This document shows, one piece after another, positions 18,470 through 28,143 of a stretch of 64,000 nt of DNA. The DNA is from Streptomyces sp. NRRL F-5122 (GTDB taxonomy: Bacteria; Actinomycetota; Actinomycetes; Streptomycetales; Streptomycetaceae). The position numbers and the translations under genes were made by a program. Position 1 is the first letter of the stretch, and every line of letters starts with the position of its first letter. The stretch spans positions 1 to 64,000 of the forward strand of contig NZ_LMWH01000172.1 in NCBI RefSeq assembly GCF_001507435.1, written 5' to 3'. Below the pieces are notes generated by a model. That model was not told the origin of the DNA, made no database searches, and worked only from the letters and a program-made list of their open reading frames with translations.

Positions 18470-18886
18470 CTACGCCGCCGCGCAGTCCGGGCACAGGCCG
18501 CGGTACGTCACCTCGACGTTCGAGACCATGAAGCCGAAGCGCTCCGACTCGGGGAGGTCGGCGAGCGGGTTGCCGGTCGGATGGACGTCGCGGATCGAGC
18601 CGCAGCGGGCGCACACCAGGTGGTGGTGCGGCCGGTGCGCGTTCGGGTCGTACCGCTTCGCACGCTGGTCCGTGGCGACCTCGAGCACCTCGCCGAGCGT
18701 GACCAGCTCACCCAGCGTGTTGTACACGGTCGCGCGGGAGATCTCGGGCAGCCTGGCAACCGCCCGGGCGTGCACCTCGTCGGCCGTCAGATGGACGTGC
18801 TCGCCGTCGAGGACCTCGGCCACGACACGACGCTGCGCGGTCATCCGCCATCCGCGGCCACGCAGCCGTTCCAACAGGTCACTCAT
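18470..18886 (-). CDS. catR: Fur/PerR-family repressor, CatR-like
   Basis: 138 aa. An N-terminal winged helix (RMTAQRRVVAEVL, ISRATVYNTLGEL) is followed by the HHHLVCARCGSIRDV metal-site region and a second CPDC pair. The two CxxC sites are the structural zinc ligands of the family. It is divergent from a monofunctional catalase with 144 nt between them. In S. coelicolor CatR represses the major catalase catA and itself and is released by H2O2-driven thiol oxidation; the arrangement here supports the same role. The ATG at 18886 gives a standard-length protein. Confidence 0.85.
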   Translation of the reverse strand: MSDLLERLRGRGWRMTAQRRVVAEVLDGEHVHLTADEVHARAVARLPEISRATVYNTLGELVTLGEVLEVATDQRAKRYDPNAHRPHHHLVCARCGSIRDVHPTGNPLADLPESERFGFMVSNVEVTYRGLCPDCAAA

Positions 18887-18946
18887 GACAACCAGCCTAA
18901 CAGCTAGAGGCCCAGATTCCGAACAGGTGTGACTTTGGAGGGCCGC

Positions 18947-18974
18947 TTGACTTAGACATTGTCCATTGTAGGAT
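18947..18974 (+). promoter_or_regulatory. Catalase promoter with ATTGT repeats
   Basis: TTGACT and TAGGAT are separated by 16 nt. The spacer carries two ATTGT direct repeats (CATTGTCCATTGT), a plausible contact site for the divergent Fur-family repressor. The start codon is 57 nt downstream. Confidence 0.6.
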
Positions 18975-19030
18975 CGAGAACGGCTTTGGCCAAGGGACAG
19001 AACTTGCACGGAAAGACGCAGGAGGCGTAC

Positions 19031-20485
19031 GTGACGCAGGGACCGCTCACGACGGAGGCCGGTGCCCCGGTCGCCGACAACCAGAACAGCGAGACCGCGG
19101 GCGTAGGCGGCCCGGTTCTCGTTCAGGACCAGCTCCTCCTGGAGAAGCTCGCGCACTTCAACCGCGAGCGCATTCCGGAGCGTGTGGTGCACGCCCGGGG
19201 CGCGGGCGCCTACGGCACCTTCACCGTCACCGCCGACGTCACCCGGTACACGCGCGCCAAGTTCCTCTCCGAGGTCGGCAAGCAGACCGAGACGTTCCTG
19301 CGCTTCTCCACCGTGGCCGGCAACCTCGGTGCCGCGGACGCCGTCCGCGACCCCCGCGGCTGGGCGCTGAAGTTCTACACCGACGAGGGCAACTACGACC
19401 TCGTCGGCAACAACACCCCGGTGTTCTTCATCAAGGACGCCATCAAGTTCCCCGACTTCATCCACACCCAGAAGCGCGACCCGTACACCGGCTCGCAGGA
19501 GGCGGACAACGTCTGGGACTTCTGGGGTCTGTCGCCCGAGTCCACGCACCAGGTGACCTGGCTGTTCGGCGATCGCGGCATCCCCGCCTCGTACCGCCAC
19601 ATGAACGGCTACGGCTCGCACACCTACCAGTGGAACAACGAGGCCGGCGAGGTCTTCTGGGTCAAGTACCACTTCAAGACCGACCAGGGGATCAAGAACC
19701 TCACCCAGGACGAGGCCAACAGGATCGCCGGTGAGGACCCCGACTCCCACCAGCGCGACCTGCGCGAGGCCATCGAGCGCGGCGAGTACCCGAGCTGGAC
19801 CGTGCAGGTCCAGATCATGCCCGCGGCCGACGCGGCGACCTACCGCTTCAACCCGTTCGACCTCACCAAGGTGTGGCCGCACGAGGACTACCCGCCGATC
19901 GAGATCGGCAAGCTGGAGCTCAACCGCAACCCGGAGAACATCTTCGCCGAGGTCGAGCAGTCGATCTTCAGCCCCGCCCACTTCGTGCCCGGCATCGGGC
20001 CGTCGCCGGACAAGATGCTCCAGGGCCGCCTCTTCGCCTACGGCGACGCCCACCGCTACCGCGTCGGCATCAACGCCGACCACCTGCCGGTGAACCGCCC
20101 GCACGCCACCGAGGCGCGCACCCACTCCCGTGACGGTCACCTGTACGACGGCCGCCACAAGGGCGCGAAGAACTACGAGCCGAACAGCTTCGGCGGCCCC
20201 TTCCAGACGGACCGTCCGCTGTGGCAGTCGTTCGACGGCTTCACGGCCGGCACCGGCGACCACGAGGCCCCGGTGCACGCCGAGGACAACGACTTCGTGC
20301 AGGCGGGCAATCTCTACCGCCTGATGTCGCAGGACGAGAAGGACCGCCTGATCGGCAACCTGGCGGGCTTCATCGCCAAGGTCTCGCGCGACGACATCGC
20401 CGAGCGCGCGATCGAGAACTTCCGTCGGGCCGACGGAGACTTCGGCAAGCGCCTGGAGGCCGCTGTCCAGGCCCTGCGCGGCTGA
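19031..20485 (+). CDS. catA: Monofunctional heme catalase
   Basis: 484 aa, the size of small-subunit (clade 3) catalases, which dismutate H2O2. The distal His54 ([12 protein letters not shown]), the active-site Asn127 (VGNNTPVFF) and the proximal heme ligand Tyr337 ([10 protein letters not shown]) are all present. I chose the GTG at 19031 because GGAGG lies 5 nt upstream and translation then begins [11 protein letters not shown]; the frame is open back to 18959 but that would include the promoter. Likely repressed by the divergent Fur-family protein. A 15-bp terminator follows. Confidence 0.95.
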   Translation: MTQGPLTTEAGAPVADNQNSETAGVGGPVLVQDQLLLEKLAHFNRERIPERVVHARGAGAYGTFTVTADVTRYTRAKFLSEVGKQTETFLRFSTVAGNLGAADAVRDPRGWALKFYTDEGNYDLVGNNTPVFFIKDAIKFPDFIHTQKRDPYTGSQEADNVWDFWGLSPESTHQVTWLFGDRGIPASYRHMNGYGSHTYQWNNEAGEVFWVKYHFKTDQGIKNLTQDEANRIAGEDPDSHQRDLREAIERGEYPSWTVQVQIMPAADAATYRFNPFDLTKVWPHEDYPPIEIGKLELNRNPENIFAEVEQSIFSPAHFVPGIGPSPDKMLQGRLFAYGDAHRYRVGINADHLPVNRPHATEARTHSRDGHLYDGRHKGAKNYEPNSFGGPFQTDRPLWQSFDGFTAGTGDHEAPVHAEDNDFVQAGNLYRLMSQDEKDRLIGNLAGFIAKVSRDDIAERAIENFRRADGDFGKRLEAAVQALRG

Positions 20486-20512
20486 CCCGGGTTGGATCGC
20501 TTGTCGTAGGGG

Positions 20513-20546
20513 GCGGGCCGGAATCCCTGTGGGGATTCCGGCCCGC
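20513..20546 (+). terminator. Terminator after the catalase gene
   Basis: Perfect 15-bp stem GCGGGCCGGAATCCC with TGTG loop. Confidence 0.85.
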
Positions 20547-20560
20547 TCGCGTGTGCGGGG

Positions 20561-20962
20561 CTACGAGGCGGCGGCGCCGACCCGCTCCCGCGTCGGTGCC
20601 CAGCAGCGGATGATGTCGCGGACGGAGACGACACCGACCGGTTCGCCGCTCTCGAGGACGACCAGATGCCGGAAGCCGCCGTGAGTCATCGCGCTCGCGG
20701 CGTCCTCGAGGGTCCAGGACGGCGTTGCGAACACGACGTCCGTCGTGGTGTGGGCGTGCACCCGCTCGGCGTCCGGGCTCTGGCCCGTGCCGACGGAGTT
20801 GAGGATGTCACGCTCGGTGATGATGCCGATGCCGCCGGCGTCCGGGTCGAGGACCACGGCAGCGCCGACGCGGCGGGCGGACATCAGGGACGCTGCCTGG
20901 CGGAGGGTGTGTGCGGGGCCGACGGTGAGGACCACCGTGCTCATGGCGTCGCGGACGAGCAT
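20561..20962 (-). CDS. Two-CBS-domain protein
   Basis: 133 aa. Two CBS repeats are visible: MLVRDAMSTVVLTVGPAHTL...VGAAVVLD.DAGGIGIITERDIL and TTDVVFATPSWTLEDAASAM...GEPVGVVSVRDII. CBS pairs bind adenosine nucleotides and often act as energy or redox sensors. AGGAGGTGG stands upstream of the ATG at 20962, deciding the start against the longer frame to 21061. It is convergent with the catalase. Partner unknown. Confidence 0.88.
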   Translation of the reverse strand: MLVRDAMSTVVLTVGPAHTLRQAASLMSARRVGAAVVLDPDAGGIGIITERDILNSVGTGQSPDAERVHAHTTTDVVFATPSWTLEDAASAMTHGGFRHLVVLESGEPVGVVSVRDIIRCWAPTRERVGAAAS

Positions 20963-21143
20963 GGGGCGGAGCCACCTCCTTGGAACGCGGGGGAAACACT
21001 CGGGCGCACGGTTCCGGAGCCGTCGGGTTCGGTCCGCCGGGGAACCTGTGCAAAGTTTCACAAATTCACAAGTGGGGGGACTCTCAGAGTCGCAGGCAAA
21101 GGGCGGGTCAACAAGAGGGCGCGCGACGTGAGTTCAGGGGCGC

Positions 21144-21166
21144 CTGCGGTGCACGGGGCACCGCAG
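21144..21166 (-). terminator. Terminator of hisN
   Basis: Perfect 9-bp stem CTGCGGTGC/GCACCGCAG with ACGGG loop, immediately after the hisN stop codon. Confidence 0.65.
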
Positions 21167-21170
21167 ACCA

Positions 21171-21971
21171 TCAGTACCGGCCGCTCAGATAGTCGAGCAG
21201 ATTGTCGTGGAGGATGCCGTTGGACGCCGCCGCGTTGCCGCTGTGCGGTCCGGGGCGGCCGTCCAGACCCGTGAAGGAGCCGCCCGCCTCCGTGACGACG
21301 ATCGCGTTCGCCGCCATGTCCCACAGGGACAGCTCGGGCTCGGCGCAGATGTCGATCGAGCCCTCGGCGACCATCATGTACGGCCAGAAGTCCCCGTATC
21401 CGCGAGTGCGCCACACTGCGCGCGTCAGGTCCAGGAAGCCGTTCAGCCGGCCCTGCTCCTCCCACCCGGACAGCGAGGAATAGGCGAAGGAGGCGTCCGA
21501 CAGCCGGGAGACCTGGGAGACGCGCAGCCGGGACGCCGAGGACAGGCTGCGGCCGGTGAACGCGCCGTACCCCTTCGCGGCCCACCAGCGGCGGCCCAGC
21601 GCGGGCGCGGAGACAAGGCCGACGACGGGCTGGAAGCCGCCCTCGCCCGCCTCCATGAGAGAGATCAACGTGGCCCACACGGGCACGCCGCGCACGTAGT
21701 TCTTGGTGCCGTCGATCGGATCGACGACCCAGCGGCGCGGGCCGGTGCCCTCGATGCCGTACTCCTCGCCGAGGACCGCGTCACGCGGCCGGGCGCGCTG
21801 GAGCTGCCCCCGGATCAGCTCCTCGGCGGCCTTGTCGGCCTCGCTCACCGGCGTCATGTCCGGCTTGGTCTCGACCTTGAGGTCGAGGGCCTTGAACCGG
21901 TCCATGGTCGCCGCGTCCGCGGCGTCCGCGAGGACATGGGCGAGCCGCAGGTCATCGAGATAGTCGGGCAT
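21171..21971 (-). CDS. hisN: Histidinol-phosphate phosphatase (inositol monophosphatase family)
   Basis: 266 aa. IMPase-fold metal sites are visible: GEEYG, then [18 protein letters not shown] (the DPxDGTxN signature) and [19 protein letters not shown]. In S. coelicolor the protein from this genomic position was shown to be the histidinol-phosphate phosphatase of histidine biosynthesis, so I apply that name. It lies alone, away from any his operon. The ATG at 21971 gives the standard [16 protein letters not shown] start. Confidence 0.88.
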   Translation of the reverse strand: MPDYLDDLRLAHVLADAADAATMDRFKALDLKVETKPDMTPVSEADKAAEELIRGQLQRARPRDAVLGEEYGIEGTGPRRWVVDPIDGTKNYVRGVPVWATLISLMEAGEGGFQPVVGLVSAPALGRRWWAAKGYGAFTGRSLSSASRLRVSQVSRLSDASFAYSSLSGWEEQGRLNGFLDLTRAVWRTRGYGDFWPYMMVAEGSIDICAEPELSLWDMAANAIVVTEAGGSFTGLDGRPGPHSGNAAASNGILHDNLLDYLSGRY

Positions 21972-22193
21972 GACCGAACGGTATCTGCCCAGTGCGCCGG
22001 GCGGCCACACGCCCCGAGCGGATCTTCCGGTGTGTCCGGCGTTCCGTCACGGCGGTGCGCACGGCGACCGGGTGATCAGGGAGCGCGAGGGCCGGTGCAC
22101 GCCCCCCGTCGCCCACGCGAACCCTTGACAGTGCGTGAGTGCGCGTCAAACCTGTCCGTCAGAGCCGCCGCGCCGGCCCCGAGGGAGGCGAAG

Positions 22194-22799
22194 ATGCCTG
22201 CAGCGCGGGAATCCCTGTTGGACGCCGCCTATCTGGCGCTCCGGCGCCGCTCCTGGTCGGCCGTGCGCATGGTGGACGTCGCCGCCGTGGCCGGTGTCTC
22301 CCGCCAGACGCTGTACAACGAATTCGGCAGCAAGGACGGGCTCGCCCGGGCGCTGGTGCGCCGGGAGGCCGACGGTTACCTGGCCGGTGTCGAGCGTGTG
22401 CTCGCAGCCCCGGCCGATCCCCGTGAACGGCTGCTCGCGCTCGCCGAGTGGACCGCGTCGGCCGCCCGTGGCAATCCTCTCGTGCGCGCCATGCTCACCG
22501 GCTGCTGGAGCGAGCGGCTGCCCTCGCCGACGCTGTCCGCGGTGCCGTCGACTTCCGCGGTGCCCGCACAGCGGCGGGCCGACGGTCCGCTGCCGTCGCC
22601 GTCGGACTTCGTGGCGCTGGTCCGCGACCGGGCCGTCGCGGTGATCGCCGGTCCCGGGGCGGTCAAGGGGGACGTCGGGGAGCTCACCCGGTCCTGTGAG
22701 CTGGCCGTCCGGCTCTCAATGTCGTGCGTGACCGCTCCGCCCGCGGAGGGCGGGGTGGCGGAGCTGATGCGGTTCACCTGGCCGCGGCAGGTGCGGTAG
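22194..22799 (+). CDS. TetR family regulator
   Basis: 201 aa. The N-terminal helix-turn-helix reads VRMVDVAAVAGVSRQTLYNEFGSKDGLARALV. The C-terminal ligand domain is short and not diagnostic. The ATG at 22194 has GAGGGAGGCG upstream. It converges on a SugE-type exporter gene whose promoter carries a palindrome; regulation of that exporter is the simplest inference. Confidence 0.88.
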   Translation: MPAARESLLDAAYLALRRRSWSAVRMVDVAAVAGVSRQTLYNEFGSKDGLARALVRREADGYLAGVERVLAAPADPRERLLALAEWTASAARGNPLVRAMLTGCWSERLPSPTLSAVPSTSAVPAQRRADGPLPSPSDFVALVRDRAVAVIAGPGAVKGDVGELTRSCELAVRLSMSCVTAPPAEGGVAELMRFTWPRQVR

Positions 22800-22911
22800 G
22801 AGCGTGCCCGAGGGGGTGCGGGGCCGGCGCTGACCGATTGCGCCCGAGCGCACAGGGGCGGTACGACGGCGTGCACGGGCGCCCGCCGAGGCGCAGCCGG
22901 CGAAGCGCCCC

Positions 22912-23235
22912 TCAGTGCGCCGACCCGGACAGCTGCAGGCCGATCACTCCGACGATCACCAGGGTGATCGAGACGATCTTCAGGGTCGAGACGAGGTCAC
23001 CCAGAAAGATCATGCCGTAGATCGCCGTGCCTGCCGCGCCGATGCCGGTCCACACCGCGTATGCCGGGCCCACGTCCAGCTTCTTCAGGGACATGGTGAG
23101 CAGGCCGAAGCTGCCGAGCGCGAAGGCGCAGAAGGCGACGGTCGGCCAGAGCCGGGTGAAGCCGTGCGAGAGCTTGAGACAGACGGCGAAACCGGTCTCG
23201 AGAAGCCCCGCCACGATGACCAGCAGCCACGCCAT
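22912..23235 (-). CDS. SMR-family exporter, SugE/Gdx-like
   Basis: 107 aa, four hydrophobic helices. Glu13 (GLLETGF) is the conserved proton/substrate-coupling residue. KLSHGFTRLWPT and GPAYAVWTGIGAAG closely resemble SugE, whose bacterial members export guanidinium or quaternary cations. It is thus an inner-membrane proton antiporter. GGGAGGACAGG precedes the ATG. Probably controlled by the neighbouring TetR protein through the palindrome at 23297-23312. Confidence 0.87.
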   Translation of the reverse strand: MAWLLVIVAGLLETGFAVCLKLSHGFTRLWPTVAFCAFALGSFGLLTMSLKKLDVGPAYAVWTGIGAAGTAIYGMIFLGDLVSTLKIVSITLVIVGVIGLQLSGSAH

Positions 23236-23296
23236 TGTCCTGTCCTCCCGCATCCCCACGTCGACTGCCCCGTCCGGTCGCAGCAGGCCCGGCGCG

Positions 23297-23312
23297 AGGT
23301 AAGCATTTACCT
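23297..23312 (-). promoter_or_regulatory. Palindromic operator upstream of the SMR gene
   Basis: AGGTAA GCAT TTACCT is a perfect 6-bp inverted repeat with a 4-nt centre, 62 nt before the SMR start codon, the typical form of a TetR-family operator. Confidence 0.65.
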
Positions 23313-23341
23313 GCCCGCGACGCACCCAAACACCGCGGAGG

Positions 23342-24388
23342 TCAGTCCCCTTCCTTCCGCTCACGCGTGGCGAGCAGTCTGCGCAGCGAGTACAGCCGCG
23401 CCGGGTCCGCGTGCCCCTCCGCCACCCAGGCGTCGAGCGCGCAGTCCGGTTCGTCGTGGCTGCACGCCCGGGGGCAGCCCTCGGTCCCCGGCTCGAGGTC
23501 CGGGAAGGCGTGGATCACGCGGGAGGGGTCGATGTGCGCGAGGCCGAAGGACCGTACGCCCGGGGTGTCGACGACCCAGCCCTCCCCGCCCCCGTCCGGC
23601 TCGGGCAGCGAGGAGTCCGCGGTCACCTCCAGCGGCAGCGCGAGGGCCGACGTCGTGGTGTGCCGACCGCGCCCGGTCACCGCGTTGACATGACCGGTCG
23701 TGCGCCGCCGATCCTCCGGCACCAGGGCGTTGACCAGCGTCGTCTTGCCCACCCCGGAATGGCCGACGAAGGCCGTGGTCTTGCCGGCCAGGTGTGCGCG
23801 CACCCGGTCCGCGGCGTCGCCGTTCTCCAGTTCCTCGCGGCTGGTGACGACATAGGGGATGTCCAGCGCCCCGTAGAGCTCCAGCAGCTTGTCGGGCGGG
23901 GCGAGGTCCGACTTCGTCATCACGAGCAGGGGTTCCAGGCCACCGTCGTACGCGGCCACCAGGCAGCGGTCGATCAGACGTGGGCGCGGCTCGGGATCGG
24001 CGAGCGCGGTGACGATGGCCAGCTGGTCGGCGTTGGCGACGACCACGCGCTCGTAGGGATCGTCGTCGTCGGCGGTCCGGCGCAGGACGGATACGCGCTC
24101 CTCGATCCGGACGACACGGGCGAGGGTGTCCTTGGTGCCGGACAGATCGCCGACGAGGGCGACGCGGTCACCCACCACCGCGGCCTTGCGGCCCAGCTCA
24201 CGGGCCTTCATCGCCATGATCGCACGGCCGTCGACGAGGCAGGTGAGCCGGCCCCGGTCGACGGTGAGCACCATGCCCTCGGCCGCGTCCTCGTGCTTGG
24301 GCCGGATGTTGGTGCGTGGCCGGTTGCCCTTGCGGTTCGGACGGGTGCGGATGTCGTCCTCGTCGGTGTGCTTGCCGTAGCGCCGCAT
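23342..24388 (-). CDS. rsgA: Ribosome small subunit-dependent GTPase RsgA
   Basis: 348 aa. It is a circularly permuted GTPase (G4-G1-G3): TKSDL for the base-recognition motif, GHSGVGKTTLVNAL for the P-loop and DTPG for G3. An N-terminal OB fold and a C-terminal zinc site (EGCPRACSHDEPDCAL) complete the RsgA/YjeQ layout. It helps the late maturation of the 30S subunit. It starts 17 nt after aroA and is probably in its operon. Confidence 0.93.
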   Translation of the reverse strand: MRRYGKHTDEDDIRTRPNRKGNRPRTNIRPKHEDAAEGMVLTVDRGRLTCLVDGRAIMAMKARELGRKAAVVGDRVALVGDLSGTKDTLARVVRIEERVSVLRRTADDDDPYERVVVANADQLAIVTALADPEPRPRLIDRCLVAAYDGGLEPLLVMTKSDLAPPDKLLELYGALDIPYVVTSREELENGDAADRVRAHLAGKTTAFVGHSGVGKTTLVNALVPEDRRRTTGHVNAVTGRGRHTTTSALALPLEVTADSSLPEPDGGGEGWVVDTPGVRSFGLAHIDPSRVIHAFPDLEPGTEGCPRACSHDEPDCALDAWVAEGHADPARLYSLRRLLATRERKEGD

Positions 24389-24405
24389 GATCTCAGGTCC
24401 GCCCG

Positions 24406-25722
24406 TCAGTCACCGAGCATCCCGGTCCACAGGTCGGGGAAGTCCGGCAGCGTCTTGGCCGTCGTCGCCACGTTCTCGATCCGCACCCCTTCGACGGCGA
24501 GTCCGATGATCGCGCCCGCCGTGGCCATGCGGTGGTCGTCGTAGGTGTGGAAGACCCCGCCGTGCAGGGGGCGCGGGCGAATGTGCAGACCGTCGGCGGT
24601 CTCGGTGACGTCGCCGCCGAGCTCGTTGATCTCCTTGGTGAGCGCGGCCAGCCGGTCCGTCTCGTGCAGACGCAGATGGGCCACGCCGCGCAGGGTCGAC
24701 GGCGAGTCCGCGAGGGCCGCGACCGCCGCGATGCCGGGTGTCAGCTCGCCTACCTCACCGAGGTCCACGTCGATGCCGTGGACGGCACCCGATCCGGTGA
24801 ACTCCAGGCCGCGCTCGGTCAGGGTGCAGGCGCCGCCCATCTCGGTGAAGATCTGGCGCAGCCGGTCCCCGGGCTGGGTCGTGCGGGCCGGCCAGTCCGG
24901 GACGACCACCTTGCCGCCGGTCACCAGCGCGGCCGCGAGGAACGGCTGGGCGTTGGACAGGTCCGGCTCGACGGTCAGGTCCCGGCCGAGCAGGGCGCCC
25001 GGCGTGACCCGCCAGACGTCGGGTTCGCCACCGGACTCCGGGGTGTCCACCTGGGCACCGACCGCGCGCAGCATGTCGACGGTCATACGGATGTGCGGCA
25101 TGGAGGGCAGGGCCGAGCCGGTGTGGCGGACCTCGACGCCCTGGTTGAAGCGCGGCGCGGACAGCAGCAGGGCGCTGACGAACTGGGAGGACGAGGAGGC
25201 GTCGATCGACACCGGGCCGCCGTCCAGCGCGCCGCCGCCGTGCACGGTCAGCGGCAGCGCCCCGCGGCCGTCGTCGTCGATCCGGGCGCCGAGGATCCGC
25301 AGCGCGTCGATCACGCCGTTCAGCGGGCGCTCGTAGGAACGCGGATCCCCGTCGAAGCGGATGGGGCCGTCGGCGAGGGCGGCCACCGGGGGCAGGAAGC
25401 GCATCACGGTGCCGGCGTTGCCGACGTCGACCGTGGCCGGGCCGTGCAGCGCGGCGGGGATCACCCGCCAGGTCTCGCCCGAGCCGTCGGGGCCGACCCC
25501 TTCCTCGATGCCCACACCCATCGCGCGCAGCGCCGACGCCATCAGCAGGGTGTCGCGGGAGCGCAGGGGCCGGCGCAGCCAGCCCGGCTCGGAGGCGAGG
25601 GCTGCGAGGACCAGGGCGCGGTTGGTGACCGACTTGGACCCGGGCACATGGACCGTCGCGTCGACGGCTCCGCTCGCGTGCGGGGCGGTCCAAGGGGCGG
25701 TCTGCGCGGGATTCACGGTCAT
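24406..25722 (-). CDS. aroA: 3-phosphoshikimate 1-carboxyvinyltransferase (EPSP synthase)
   Basis: 438 aa. It joins PEP to shikimate 3-phosphate in the shikimate pathway. [34 protein letters not shown] and [11 protein letters not shown] plus DDHRMAT are the conserved substrate-binding segments. The NAGT loop is the glutamate/PEP-site motif of the family. I prefer the ATG at 25722; a GTG three codons earlier has no ribosome site. It heads a two-gene unit with rsgA. Confidence 0.94.
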   Translation of the reverse strand: MTVNPAQTAPWTAPHASGAVDATVHVPGSKSVTNRALVLAALASEPGWLRRPLRSRDTLLMASALRAMGVGIEEGVGPDGSGETWRVIPAALHGPATVDVGNAGTVMRFLPPVAALADGPIRFDGDPRSYERPLNGVIDALRILGARIDDDGRGALPLTVHGGGALDGGPVSIDASSSSQFVSALLLSAPRFNQGVEVRHTGSALPSMPHIRMTVDMLRAVGAQVDTPESGGEPDVWRVTPGALLGRDLTVEPDLSNAQPFLAAALVTGGKVVVPDWPARTTQPGDRLRQIFTEMGGACTLTERGLEFTGSGAVHGIDVDLGEVGELTPGIAAVAALADSPSTLRGVAHLRLHETDRLAALTKEINELGGDVTETADGLHIRPRPLHGGVFHTYDDHRMATAGAIIGLAVEGVRIENVATTAKTLPDFPDLWTGMLGD

Positions 25723-25830
25723 GGGCCCCACTGTAGTGGCTGGTTCAGTCCGTAGATCTTGATCAAAAGCGGCGAAATCTGAGCGAAACCGTTGTCTGAT
25801 ATGTCGGGCCGGATCTGCTGTGCATATATG

Positions 25831-25862
25831 CGCCGGCGGTCACGGCTCTGTGACCGCCGGCG
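25831..25862 (-). terminator. Terminator of the M50-like gene
   Basis: Perfect 13-bp stem CGCCGGCGGTCAC/GTGACCGCCGGCG with GGCTCT loop. Confidence 0.8.
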
Positions 25863-25874
25863 CGCCGGGCCCGG

Positions 25875-26606
25875 TCAGAGCCGCAGCAGCCAACGGCCTC
25901 CGCCCATCAGCGAGCACAGCGACACCACATGGAAGAAGAAGAGCCACAGCCCCGCCGGGACGTGGGTGAGCCGGGAGAGCTGGTCCGCGTCGGAGTCCCC
26001 GGCCCCTCCACGTGACCGCTTCGCCTGGAGTTCGAAGGCCGGCCGCACGCCGCCGACCAGCAGGAACCACACCACCGCGTACGCGAAGGCCGCCTGCACC
26101 TGCGGACCGGCCAGCCACGACACCAGCAGGAACGTGCCTCCGGTGAGGAACACGGTCAGCACGCCGTAGGCGTTGCGGATCATCACCAGCATCACCAGGA
26201 GCAGTGCCGTGGCCAGCCACAGCAGCAGCGTGATGTGGCCGGCGGCGAGCAGCGCCGCCCCGCCCAGTCCGAGGAGCGGGGGAGCGGTGTAGCCGGCCGC
26301 CGCCGTGAGGATCATGCCGAGGCCGTACGGCTTGCCGCGGCTGACGGTGAGGCCACTGGTGTCGGAGTGGAGCCGGATTCCGGTCAGCGTCCGCCCGGTG
26401 AGCAGCGCGACCAGCCCGTGGCCGCCCTCGTGCGCGATGGTGATGGTGTTGCGCGATATCCGCCATACGCCGTGGGGGACGACCACGGTGAGCGCGGCGA
26501 CGAGGGTGGCGATCACCACCCACAGATCGGGATCGGGCTGGCTTCCGAAGATCCGGTCCCAGAGGTCGGGCAGCGCACTCAGCGTTGTCGAGGCGAGGGT
26601 GTCCAT
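25875..26606 (-). CDS. M50-like integral membrane metalloprotease family protein
   Basis: 243 aa with about six membrane helices. ITIAHEGGHGLVALLTG carries an HExxH zinc motif (HEGGH) inside a helix, as in site-2-protease-related M50B proteins, and a central GMILTAAAGYTAPP segment matches the family. Whether it cleaves a substrate is not known. It is divergent from the SRAP gene, with only 49 nt between their start codons. Confidence 0.82.
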   Translation of the reverse strand: MDTLASTTLSALPDLWDRIFGSQPDPDLWVVIATLVAALTVVVPHGVWRISRNTITIAHEGGHGLVALLTGRTLTGIRLHSDTSGLTVSRGKPYGLGMILTAAAGYTAPPLLGLGGAALLAAGHITLLLWLATALLLVMLVMIRNAYGVLTVFLTGGTFLLVSWLAGPQVQAAFAYAVVWFLLVGGVRPAFELQAKRSRGGAGDSDADQLSRLTHVPAGLWLFFFHVVSLCSLMGGGRWLLRL

Positions 26607-26655
26607 GGGGGGTGGTGGCTCCTGGGCTCTCGTCGGATCTGGCAGTGTTGCACGT

Positions 26656-27471
26656 ATGTGCGGACGGTATTCAGCGAGTCGCAGGCCCGAGGATCTCGCA
26701 GGAATCTTCGAGATCGAGAAGTGGGAGCCGGAGGAGACCCTGGCCCCCGACTTCAACGTGGCCCCGACCAAGGAGGTCTACGCGGTCCTGGACCGTCCTG
26801 TGAAGGACGCCGACGACCAGCGGCCGGTTCGCCAGCTGCGCAGGCTCAAGTGGGGTCTCGTCCCGTCCTGGGCGAAGTCGCCCGAGGGCGGCGCACGGAT
26901 GATCAACGCGCGCGCCGAGACGGTGCACGAGAAGCCCTCGTACCGCCGTGCCTTCGCGACCCGACGGTGCATCCTGCCCGCCGACGGCTACTACGAATGG
27001 GTCACCGGCAAGGACGAGCGCGACCTGGAGGTGGAGGGCAGGAAGAAGAGGCCGCGCAAGCAGCCCTACTTCGTGCTGCCCGCCGACGGGTCGGTCTTCG
27101 CCATGGCCGGCCTGTACGAGTTCTGGCGGGACCGGACCCTGCCCGACGACCATCCCCAGGCCTGGTGGACGACCTGTTCGGTGATCACCACGGAGGCGGA
27201 GACGACGCCGCTGGCCGTGGCCCCGGCCGAGGGTCCCTACGCCCTGTCCGAGATCCACCCGCGCATGCCGGTGATGCTCACCCCGGACCGCTGGGACGCC
27301 TGGCTCGACCCCTCCCGCACCGACCCCGACGACCTGCGGCCCCTGCTGGATGCGCCGCCGCCCGGACTGATGCGCGCCTACCCGGTCTCCACCGCGGTCA
27401 GCAACGTGCGCAACAACGGCCCGGAGCTGATGAAGGAGCTCGCCGGTCCGGAAGAGGGCACACTCTTCTGA
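26656..27471 (+). CDS. SRAP-domain protein (YedK/HMCES family)
   Basis: 271 aa. MCGRYS puts the catalytic Cys at position 2, where family members form a stable crosslink with abasic sites in single-stranded DNA. NARAET and the later IHPRMPVML segment are the other conserved sites (DNA binding and catalytic His). RCILPADGYYEW is also characteristic. No LexA-type operator was recognised in the short divergent promoter region. Confidence 0.92.
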   Translation: MCGRYSASRRPEDLAGIFEIEKWEPEETLAPDFNVAPTKEVYAVLDRPVKDADDQRPVRQLRRLKWGLVPSWAKSPEGGARMINARAETVHEKPSYRRAFATRRCILPADGYYEWVTGKDERDLEVEGRKKRPRKQPYFVLPADGSVFAMAGLYEFWRDRTLPDDHPQAWWTTCSVITTEAETTPLAVAPAEGPYALSEIHPRMPVMLTPDRWDAWLDPSRTDPDDLRPLLDAPPPGLMRAYPVSTAVSNVRNNGPELMKELAGPEEGTLF

Positions 27472-27472
27472 C

Positions 27473-28108
27473 GTGACGGATGTGACAGAGAGCGTCGCGA
27501 CCGACGCCGGTACGGCCCGCATCACCTGGTACCGGGCGACGCGGCCGCGGCTCGTGCTCGCGCTGAGCCACGGTGCCGGCGGCGGCATCGAGGCGCCCGA
27601 CCTGCAGGTCCTGGCCCGGGCGCTGCCCGCACACGCCGTGAGCGTCGCCCTGGTGGAGCAGCCCTGGCGCGTCGCCGGGAAGAAGGTGGCACCGGCACCG
27701 AAGACGCTGGACGTGGGCTGGCGCGGGGTGTGGCCCGTCCTGGAGGGAACCGGGCTGCCCGTGGTCGCGGGTGGCCGCAGCGCGGGGGCCCGGGTCGCCT
27801 GCCGCACGGCGGGCGAGCTCGGCGCCGCGGCCGTGCTCGTACTGAGCTTCCCCCTGCACCCGCCCGGCAGGCCGGAGAAGTCCCGGGCCGGCGAACTGCT
27901 CGGCGCGGGCGTGCCCACCCTTGTCGTCCAGGGCGGCAACGATCCGTTCGGAAAGCCGGAGGAGTTTCCGAAGGGTGCGTACGACCTCGTCGAGGTGCCG
28001 TACGGCGATCACGGCTTCGCGGTCCCCAAGCGCGCCGGCGTCACCCGGGAAGAGGCGCTGGAGACCGTCGCCGACGCCGTGGTGAAGTGGGCCGCGTCAC
28101 TCGTGTGA
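27473..28108 (+). CDS. Small alpha/beta hydrolase (KANL3/Tex30-like)
   Basis: 211 aa. LALSHGAGGGIEAPD is the oxyanion-side loop, VVAGGRSAGARVACR contains the GxSxG nucleophile elbow (GRSAG), and PYGDHGF supplies the histidine. This fits the TEX30/KANL3-type dienelactone-hydrolase-like family; the substrate is unknown. The GTG start is one nucleotide after the SRAP stop codon, so the two are coupled. It ends just before the SigR promoter. Confidence 0.85.
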   Translation: MTDVTESVATDAGTARITWYRATRPRLVLALSHGAGGGIEAPDLQVLARALPAHAVSVALVEQPWRVAGKKVAPAPKTLDVGWRGVWPVLEGTGLPVVAGGRSAGARVACRTAGELGAAAVLVLSFPLHPPGRPEKSRAGELLGAGVPTLVVQGGNDPFGKPEEFPKGAYDLVEVPYGDHGFAVPKRAGVTREEALETVADAVVKWAASLV

Positions 28109-28113
28109 CGCCC

Positions 28114-28143
28114 GGGAATGCCGGGAAGCGGACCACTGTTGTG
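28114..28143 (+). promoter_or_regulatory. SigR-type autoregulatory promoter (sigRp2)
   Basis: GGGAAT and GTTGTG are separated by exactly 18 nt, the consensus recognised by SigR in Streptomyces. It lies 57 nt before the start codon of the long (SigR') form. Confidence 0.9.
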
